Below, in pieces: positions 7,391 to 12,326 of a DNA stretch of 12,326 bases (its first letter is position 1; each line of letters opens with the position of its first letter). Both the position numbers and the translations under genes were made by a program. This stretch comes from Pseudomonadota bacterium (GTDB taxonomy: Bacteria > Pseudomonadota > Gammaproteobacteria > Xanthomonadales > Rhodanobacteraceae). Location of the stretch: contig JAJYDI010000048.1 in assembly GCA_021777635.1 (NCBI GenBank), forward strand, positions 1 through 12,326, given 5' to 3'. Below the pieces are notes generated by a model. The model had not been told where the DNA came from. It saw only the letters and a list, made by a program, of their open reading frames with translations, and made no database searches.

Positions 7391-8031
7391 CATCCCGCCG
7401 TCACGGTCTTGGCCCTGAAGTCGCACAGATTGCGGATCAAGCACTGTGGGCAGGCCGGCTTGCGCGCCTTGCAGACATGGCGGCCGTGCAGGATCAGCCA
7501 GTGGTGCGCGTTCTGACGGAACTCCGGCGGCACGACCTGCAGCAGTCGGGCTTCGACCGCGGCAACGTCCTTGCCGGGAGCGAGTCCGGTGCGATTGGCG
7601 ACGCGGAAAACGTGGGTGTCCACGGCGATGGTCGGCTCGCCGAAGGCGGTGTTGAGCACCACGTTGGCGGTTTTGCGGCCGACACCGGGCAGTGCTTCCA
7701 GCGCCGCGCGGTCGCGCGGCACCTCGCCGGCGTGGCATTCGAGCAGAAGCCTGCAGGTGGCCAGGATGTTCTTCGCCTTGGTGTTGTAGAGACCGATGCT
7801 GCTGATGTGGCCCTTCAGCCCGTCCTCGCCGAGTGCCAGCAGCGCTGCGGGCGTGGCGGCGGCGGCAAACAGCCGGCGCGTGGCCTTGTTGACGCCGACG
7901 TCGGTCGCCTGCGCTGACAGCACCACTGCGATCAGCAGCTCGAACGGCGTGCGGTACTCGAGTTCGCTGCGCGGCTGCGGTTCGATCTCGCGCAGGCGTT
8001 CGAAGAGCTGCCGGACATGCTCGCGGTTCAT
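7390..8031 (-). CDS. nth: Endonuclease III, DNA glycosylase/AP lyase
   Basis: This base-excision repair enzyme removes oxidised pyrimidines and cleaves the abasic site. The 213 residues match the family length (E. coli 211). Key features are intact: the helix-hairpin-helix LEALPGVGRKTANVVLNTAF (111-130) with catalytic lysine K120, catalytic D138 in IAVDTHVFRV, and the 4Fe-4S loop with C187, C194, C197 and C203 in the C-x6-C-x2-C-x5-C pattern. The start at ATG 8031-8029 begins directly with the MN-x-E-x-V opening usual for Nth. There is no Shine-Dalgarno sequence. A good -10-like CATAAT (complement of 8039-8044) ends 7 bases upstream, suggesting a leaderless transcript separate from the PAP2 gene 78 bases upstream. 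It is not joined to an rnf/rsx cluster within the window. Confidence 0.96.
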   Translation of the reverse strand: MNREHVRQLFERLREIEPQPRSELEYRTPFELLIAVVLSAQATDVGVNKATRRLFAAAATPAALLALGEDGLKGHISSIGLYNTKAKNILATCRLLLECHAGEVPRDRAALEALPGVGRKTANVVLNTAFGEPTIAVDTHVFRVANRTGLAPGKDVAAVEARLLQVVPPEFRQNAHHWLILHGRHVCKARKPACPQCLIRNLCDFRAKTVTAG

Positions 8032-8109
8032 CGCGCCGATTATGCCGCGCGGGCAGGACGCTGCGGGCCGGGGTAACGGGGTGCCATCGTGAACGACGGT
8101 TCTGACGCG

Positions 8110-8667
8110 TCAGCAGACGCACCATCCCGGAGCCGGTCCCAGCAGCAGCGCCGCGCCGCCCAGCAGCAGGCCGATCGCGATCGCCGCCAGCACGTCGCTC
8201 GGATAGTGCAGACCGAGTACCACGCGCGAGGCTGCGACCAGCAGCGTGAACGTCAGCAGCAGAGGGGCCAGCAGCGGAAACCAGGCCAGTGCCACAACGC
8301 TGAAGCTGACCGCATGCAGGGTGTGGCCGGAGGGAAAGCTGAACTCGTCAAGTGGCGGGACGCGGGCGATTACGCCGGCGCAACCGCGGTGCGGGCGTGG
8401 CCGCCGCGTCCAGCGCTTGAGCACGCGGTATAGCACCAGTGCCGCCAGGCCGGTTGCAGCCATCTGCAGAGCGACGGCAGCGCCGCGGGCGCCGCCGGCC
8501 AGCGCGAGTAAGGTCATCAGCACGTACCAGAACAGGCCGTCGCCGAGTCGGCTGATGGCGGCGAAGAACAGCCCGACCGCGCGCCGCGCGCCCCAGCGGT
8601 TGACCGCGAGGCAGAGACGCCTGTCGAGGGCGGCGTGCTCAGGCACTGGCTGCGGCGACAGCGCCAT
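8110..8667 (-). CDS. PAP2-family membrane phosphatase
   Basis: This 185-residue integral membrane protein has the complete type 2 phosphatidic acid phosphatase signature: K84-x6-R91-P92 in LKRWTRRPRP, PSGH (112-115), and SR (147-148) followed by H154 and D158 in ASRVVLGLHYPSD. About five hydrophobic segments are visible. Such enzymes dephosphorylate lipid phosphates (phosphatidate, PGP, undecaprenyl diphosphate); the substrate cannot be assigned here. The active site normally faces the periplasm. The ATG at 8667 overlaps the end of the upstream glycosyltransferase gene by 29 bases; a GTG at 8646 would overlap by 8. Either way the two genes are probably one operon. The frame remains open upstream of 8667, but those residues are antisense-like and lie within the glycosyltransferase coding region. 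Confidence 0.88.
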   Translation of the reverse strand: MALSPQPVPEHAALDRRLCLAVNRWGARRAVGLFFAAISRLGDGLFWYVLMTLLALAGGARGAAVALQMAATGLAALVLYRVLKRWTRRPRPHRGCAGVIARVPPLDEFSFPSGHTLHAVSFSVVALAWFPLLAPLLLTFTLLVAASRVVLGLHYPSDVLAAIAIGLLLGGAALLLGPAPGWCVC

Positions 8668-9793
8668 GCAGGGATTCGTCCGCGAGCGTTTGCAGCAGCG
8701 CTTCGAACTCGGCGATGACTGACTCCGGAGACAGCGCGGCGACGCTGGCGCGCGCGTTGTATCCGAGTCGCGCGCGGCTCGTTGGGTCCAGTGCCAAGTC
8801 GAGGGCAGCGGCGATGAATCCAGCGCTGTCGCTGGTGTCGATGCTGCGACCGTTGATCCCGTCGACGACGTGTTCGCGCGCGGCGCCGTGGTTAAACGCA
8901 ACCACCGCCAGTCCGCTGGCCATGGCCTCCAGGGTCACGTTCCCGAAGGTCTCGCTCAGACTCGGAAACAGGAACAGGTCGGCGCTGGCGTAGTGGCGCG
9001 CCAACGCTTCGCCGTGCTGAATCCCTGCGAAGACGAAGTCGGGTCGAGCCGCGGCCAGTTCGGTGCGCAGCGGGCCATCGCCCACCCAAACATAACGCGC
9101 CGCTGGTGCGCGCGCCTGCAGGGCTGCGAACGCGCAGATTGCGAGGTCGAGATTCTTCTCGGCGGCGATGCGGCCCACATAAAGCACCACTGGTGCATCG
9201 ACGTGCGCCCGCCATGCAGCACGCAGCGCAGGATCGCGACACGCTGGCTGAAACAGTCTCGTGTCCACGGCGCGGCGCAGCAGCTTCGCATTCGTCACGC
9301 CCAGTGCCAGCAGCTCGTCGTGAAGCGCTTTCGTGGGCACCAGGGTGGCGGCGCTGCGGCGATGGAAACGGCGCAAGTGCGACAGCACCAGAGGGGTAAG
9401 AATGCCCAAGCCGTAGTGCGCCGCATAGTCGTCGAAACGGGTGTGGAACCCGGTGGCGACGGGGATGTCGAGCCGACGCGCGGCATTCAGCGCCGAAAGG
9501 CCGAGCGGACCCTCGGTGGCGATGTAGATGGCATCGGGCCGTTGCTCGCGCCAATGACGCAGCAGCCGGTTGCCGGCCGGCAGTCCGAAGCGCAGGCCGG
9601 GATACCGCGGCAAGGCCGCGCCGCGGACCAGCAGCGATGGCACGCGATCAACGCCGTCTTCGACGCGCTGGCGTGGGCGGATCACCTCGATCTGATGGCC
9701 GCAAGCGGCCAGGCCCTCTGCAAATCCCTGCACGGTCAGGGCGACGCCATTGATTTCCGGCGGGTAGGTCTCGGTAACGATGCCGATGCGCAT
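8639..9793 (-). CDS. GT4-family glycosyltransferase
   Basis: This 384-residue cytoplasmic or membrane-associated GT-B enzyme transfers a sugar from a nucleotide donor. The N-terminal domain opens with IVTETYPPEINGVALTV (5-21), whose glycine loop is typical of the lipid-directed GT4 subgroup (PimB/MgtA, SqdX and Agt relatives). TGFHTRFDDY (114-123) continues this resemblance. The donor domain begins at LYVGRIAAEKN (204-214) and carries the E-x7-E motif in SETFGNVTLEA (E281, E289). The true start is ATG 9793-9791, with a TGGAG ribosome site 6 bases upstream; an in-frame GTG 12 bases earlier would contain that ribosome site. A PAP2 gene overlaps its end. The lipid acceptor is inferred from subgroup resemblance and context. 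Sugar and acceptor remain unknown. Confidence 0.88.
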   Translation of the reverse strand: MRIGIVTETYPPEINGVALTVQGFAEGLAACGHQIEVIRPRQRVEDGVDRVPSLLVRGAALPRYPGLRFGLPAGNRLLRHWREQRPDAIYIATEGPLGLSALNAARRLDIPVATGFHTRFDDYAAHYGLGILTPLVLSHLRRFHRRSAATLVPTKALHDELLALGVTNAKLLRRAVDTRLFQPACRDPALRAAWRAHVDAPVVLYVGRIAAEKNLDLAICAFAALQARAPAARYVWVGDGPLRTELAAARPDFVFAGIQHGEALARHYASADLFLFPSLSETFGNVTLEAMASGLAVVAFNHGAAREHVVDGINGRSIDTSDSAGFIAAALDLALDPTSRARLGYNARASVAALSPESVIAEFEALLQTLADESLHGAVAAASA

Positions 9794-9857
9794 GGACCGC
9801 TCCACGGCGAGCTGGCATCAGCATGGGTGCGCCGCATTGCACGCGCTTGATCGACAG

Positions 9858-9875
9858 GTGACGGTGTGATGACGC
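9858..9875 (-). promoter_or_regulatory. Pho-box-like site upstream of the glycosyltransferase/PAP2 genes
   Basis: On the minus strand GCGTCAT (complement of 9869-9875; five of seven match) and CCGTCAC (complement of 9858-9864; six of seven allowing the known C at position 7) are separated by exactly four bases. A third, weak half-site follows in 11-bp phase (complement of 9847-9853; four of seven). The site is 65 bases upstream of the glycosyltransferase ATG. No -10 is found at the expected 10-base distance; TGCAAT (complement of 9836-9841) is 16 bases from the second half-site. It could be chance. Confidence 0.3.
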
Positions 9876-9911
9876 CGCGCCCAGCGCATCGGCCGCGCGC
9901 GGGGTTGCGGC

Positions 9912-10862
9912 TCAGCGCGAGAACGGGCTGACCCGGCGCACGCGGCCGCGCTCGGTCGGCGCGGTCGCAGTAGCGACGAAAATGTGCCCCAGTGCGTGAT
10001 AGCCGCGAACGAAATCAGCGACCTCGGTCTCGCTGGCGCCGGACGCCGCCGCGATGGCGGCAAGGGTGCCGGGCTGTTTCATCATCGCTGTGGCAATGCG
10101 GAAGTGGCGGGGATACTCGCGCTCGATTTGCGGCCAGCGCAGCAGGCGCAGTTCGCTCTCGGCGCCGATTCCTGGGGGCAGTGCACCCGGAGTGGCGCAG
10201 ATTGCGGCGAACCAGCGCAGCCGGGCCAGTGGCTGCATCGGCAGCGCGGCGCGGGCGGCATCCAGTGCGGTGGCATCGAGCGGCTGCAGCGACTCCGTCG
10301 GCAGCGCCAGCAGCGGCGTCTGTGCCTTTAGGCTGGGGTCGCCGTGGTAGGCATCGCGGGCTGGGTCGATCACAAGGCGGATATCGCCTTCGCAGGCACA
10401 CAGCGGTCCGTCGATGCTGCCATTGCGCAGCAGTTCACCCAGCGTGCGCGGAGCATGAATCGGAGTTGGTGCGCTGATGGGCGCGGGCGGGTCGGCTGCG
10501 GGCGCGGCGGCATCGGCGGGCACGGTGATGGGGCGTGGCCTCCGCGGACCGAGAGTCGATTCCAGTTGCTGCAGCACTCCGGCCAGCGCGACGGTCGTCA
10601 ACGGCTTGTTGAGGAGAGTCCCGCCTTCGCGCGGCGCGCCGTTGTCGCTGTAGGCCACGGTTTGCTGGCCGGCATTTACGGCCTTGAGCCAAGCCATGTG
10701 GCCCCAGACGCTGTCGATGTCGACCAGCACCACATCGGCGTCTGCCTCGTCGCCCAGCGCCCAGCGATTGCCCAGTGCGTGCTCGCGGTCGCCCAGGCAA
10801 CGGGCGACGGCAGCGGCATCGACGTCGGAAAAGCATGAAATCGCGAGCGTGTACTGCGTCAT
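9912..10862 (-). CDS. Uncharacterised protein with degenerate response-regulator receiver-like N-terminus
   Basis: I do not recognise this 316-residue protein. The start at ATG 10862-10860 has an excellent AGGGAG ribosome site 6 bases upstream. Residues 1-105 resemble a CheY-like receiver: an opening beta strand and helix, ADVVLVDID (42-50) ending a strand where the phosphoacceptor Asp would sit (D48 or D50), and LLNKPL (83-88) with the Lys-Pro pair (K86, P87) typical of receivers. The acidic pair after the first strand is not obvious. A Pro/Ala-rich linker follows (about 106-138). The C-terminal part (about 140-295) is conserved-looking, with LARLRWFAA (212-220), LRLLRWPQIE (238-247) and a possible helix-turn-helix at 266-293. 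No membrane segments or signal peptide are visible. It is divergent from gltX. A signalling or regulatory role is inferred only. Confidence 0.75.
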   Translation of the reverse strand: MTQYTLAISCFSDVDAAAVARCLGDREHALGNRWALGDEADADVVLVDIDSVWGHMAWLKAVNAGQQTVAYSDNGAPREGGTLLNKPLTTVALAGVLQQLESTLGPRRPRPITVPADAAAPAADPPAPISAPTPIHAPRTLGELLRNGSIDGPLCACEGDIRLVIDPARDAYHGDPSLKAQTPLLALPTESLQPLDATALDAARAALPMQPLARLRWFAAICATPGALPPGIGAESELRLLRWPQIEREYPRHFRIATAMMKQPGTLAAIAAASGASETEVADFVRGYHALGHIFVATATAPTERGRVRRVSPFSR

Positions 10863-11048
10863 GACGGTCTCCCTGACGGGCATGGCCCGTTTCCCCTGAC
10901 CATGCAATCTAGCCGCCATTGTCACGGTCCGTCGAATGGGGTCAATGAAAATGGCGCTTTTTCACCGTCAACAATTGCAACCGGACGATGCCGGGCATCG
11001 CGCGGGCATCCGTTAAACTGATGCTCCGCACCCCGTTGACCGGCGCTC
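10863..11048. promoter_or_regulatory. Divergent promoter region between the receiver-like gene and gltX
   Basis: This 186-base gap must carry two outward promoters. For gltX, TAAACT (11014-11019; four of six match TATAAT) lies 29 bases before the ATG but has no clear -35. For the minus-strand gene, TTGACC followed after 16 bases by GACAAT is a possible pair (complement of about 10914-10941). A 6-bp hairpin, ACGGGC (10876-10881) with GCCCGT (10885-10890), abuts the ribosome site of the minus-strand gene and could hinder its translation. A second one, CGATGC (10986-10991) with GCATCG (10995-11000), lies just upstream of the gltX -10. No Pho-box pair is seen. Confidence 0.35.
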
Positions 11049-12326
11049 ATGACCGTACGCACCCGTTTCGCACCCAGTCCGACCGGGTACCTGCACATCG
11101 GAGGCGCGCGCACTGCGCTCTACTGCTGGCTGCAGGCGCGCCATCGTGGCGGGCAGTTCATCTTGCGGATCGAGGACACCGATCGCGAACGCTCCACCGA
11201 TGCTGCGGTGCAGGCCATCCTCGACGGCATGCAGTGGCTGGGCCTGGACTGGGACGAGGGTCCGGCGTTCCAGACTGCGCGCATGGACCGCTACCGCGAA
11301 GTCGCCGAGGGCCTTATCGCGGCCGGGAAGGCCTACCGCTGCTGGTGTTCGCGCGAGCGTCTGGATGCCCTGCGCGCGCAGGCGCTGGCGGCAGGCGCCA
11401 AACCCCGCTACGACGGCCACTGCCGCACGCACACCGCGCCGGTGCCCGGAATCACGCCGGTGATTCGCTTCCGCAATCCCGATGCCGGCACGGTTGTGTT
11501 TGACGACCGCGTCAAGGGCCGCATCGAGTGGAGCAACAGCGAGCTCGACGACCTGGTGATCTTCCGCTCCGACGGCTATCCGACTTACAACTTCGCGGTG
11601 GTGGTCGACGACATCGACATGCGCATCACCGACGTGATCCGCGGTGATGATCATGTCAACAACACGCCGCGGCAGATCAACATCTACCAGGCGCTGGGAG
11701 CGCCGGTGCCAGACTTCGCGCATCTGCCGATGATTCTCGGCGCCGATGGCCAGAAGCTGAGTAAGCGTCACGGTGCGTTGGGCGTGATGCAGTACCGCGA
11801 CGACGGCTACTTGCCGCACGCACTGCTCAATTACCTAGTGCGGCTGGGCTGGTCGCACGGGGACCAGGAGATCTTCACGGTGTCCGAGATGGTCGCGCTG
11901 TTCGACATCATCGATGTCAACAAGGCCGCCTCGCGCTTCGATCTGGCCAAGCTGGGCTGGCTCAACCAGCAATACCTAAAGCACGATGACCCCGCCGCGC
12001 TGGCGCCAGAGTTTGCGTGGCACCTGCGTGCGGCCGGCATCGATCCGGCCACGGGGCCGGCGCCGATCGACGTCATCGTCGCCCTGCGCGACCGCGTGCA
12101 GACGCTGAAGGAAATGGCTGCGCGCGCGCGCATCTGGTACGCACCGATCACGCAGTGGGACGTCAAGGCCGTCGAGAAGCATCTCAAGGCCGATGGCGCG
12201 GCGGCGCTGCTGGCCGCGGCGCACGCCGCGTTCGCGGCGCTGCCGGCATGGAGCCCGGAATCCGTGCACGGCGCGATCGAGCAGGTCGCCGCGACGCACG
12301 GCACGGGCATGGGTAAGGTCGCGCAG
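11049..12326 (+). CDS. gltX: Glutamyl-tRNA synthetase, C-terminus cut by window edge
   Basis: GltX charges tRNA-Glu with glutamate in the cytoplasm. The frame is open from ATG 11049 to the right edge with no stop, giving 426 residues of an expected 460-470. The class I signatures are present: the HIGH-equivalent HIGG (16-19) in [19 protein letters not shown] and the KMSKS-equivalent KLSKR (236-240) in [12 protein letters not shown]. The [10 protein letters not shown] segment (40-49) and [16 protein letters not shown] (198-213) are typical of GluRS. A zinc-type cluster is visible with C98, C100 and C125; the usual histidine two residues after the last cysteine is shifted to H128. The long product with an anticodon-binding C-terminal domain rules out the short GluQ-type paralogue. 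The ribosome site before the ATG is weak. Confidence 0.96.
   Translation, partial: MTVRTRFAPSPTGYLHIGGARTALYCWLQARHRGGQFILRIEDTDRERSTDAAVQAILDGMQWLGLDWDEGPAFQTARMDRYREVAEGLIAAGKAYRCWCSRERLDALRAQALAAGAKPRYDGHCRTHTAPVPGITPVIRFRNPDAGTVVFDDRVKGRIEWSNSELDDLVIFRSDGYPTYNFAVVVDDIDMRITDVIRGDDHVNNTPRQINIYQALGAPVPDFAHLPMILGADGQKLSKRHGALGVMQYRDDGYLPHALLNYLVRLGWSHGDQEIFTVSEMVALFDIIDVNKAASRFDLAKLGWLNQQYLKHDDPAALAPEFAWHLRAAGIDPATGPAPIDVIVALRDRVQTLKEMAARARIWYAPITQWDVKAVEKHLKADGAAALLAAAHAAFAALPAWSPESVHGAIEQVAATHGTGMGKVAQ

Noticed and set aside
8668..8901. An N-terminal extension of the PAP2 protein by 78 residues
   Set aside because: It lies wholly inside the glycosyltransferase gene in another frame. The Ser/Thr/Arg-rich residues have no hydrophobic or family-like character.
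8870..9850. A 326-codon plus-strand frame opposite the glycosyltransferase
   Set aside because: It is a shadow of the conserved GT4 gene and carries no motifs.
10919..10936. A TTGTCAC half-site in the gltX divergent region
   Set aside because: No second half-site exists at 11-bp distance on either side, so it is not a credible PhoB operator.
1..12326. Mobile element, CRISPR array, tRNA/rRNA gene or phage-like cassette
   Set aside because: I saw no transposase or integrase motifs, terminal repeats, spaced direct repeats or tRNA-like folds. The window reads as ordinary chromosomal housekeeping and phosphate-response genes.

Overview
The window looks like chromosomal DNA from a GC-rich gammaproteobacterium, probably the Xanthomonadales/Lysobacterales (Rhodanobacter/Dyella-like). 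This is inferred from base composition, the style of the proteins and the gene set, not from a database match. No tRNA, rRNA, CRISPR array, transposase or other mobile element is visible, and no intergenic gap exceeds about 300 bases.

Layout. The first 80 bases (minus strand) hold the N-terminus of a cysteine synthase that runs off the left edge. Next, on the minus strand, is a complete phosphate-uptake operon in the order pstS-pstC-pstA-pstB-phoU (4953 down to 318). Upstream of pstS, also on the minus strand, is an RNase T gene (rnt). Divergent from rnt on the plus strand is an OprD-like outer-membrane porin. It meets an endonuclease III gene (nth) tail to tail across a shared terminator. 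Upstream of nth on the minus strand are a PAP2 phosphatase and a GT4 glycosyltransferase with overlapping ends. Next comes an uncharacterised protein with a degenerate receiver-like domain (minus). Finally, glutamyl-tRNA synthetase (gltX, plus strand) runs off the right edge.

Unifying theme: phosphate starvation. The porin has an exact PhoB site, two CTGTCAT half-sites 11 bp apart. It continues in the same 11-bp phase into two weaker half-sites, and a possible -10 lies 10 bp beyond. This predicts that the porin is a Pho-regulon member supplying the outer-membrane step ahead of PstS and PstCAB. The pst promoter has a weaker PhoB site that overlaps the transcription terminator of rnt. A 13-bp hairpin between pstS and pstC probably sets the excess of binding protein over permease and also argues for a shorter PstC start. 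A weaker PhoB-like site precedes the glycosyltransferase/PAP2 pair. This raises the untested possibility that the pair takes part in replacing phospholipids with glycolipids during phosphate limitation.

Least understood item: the 316-residue receiver-like protein beside gltX. It combines a degenerate response-regulator fold, a Pro/Ala linker and a C-terminal domain that I cannot name.
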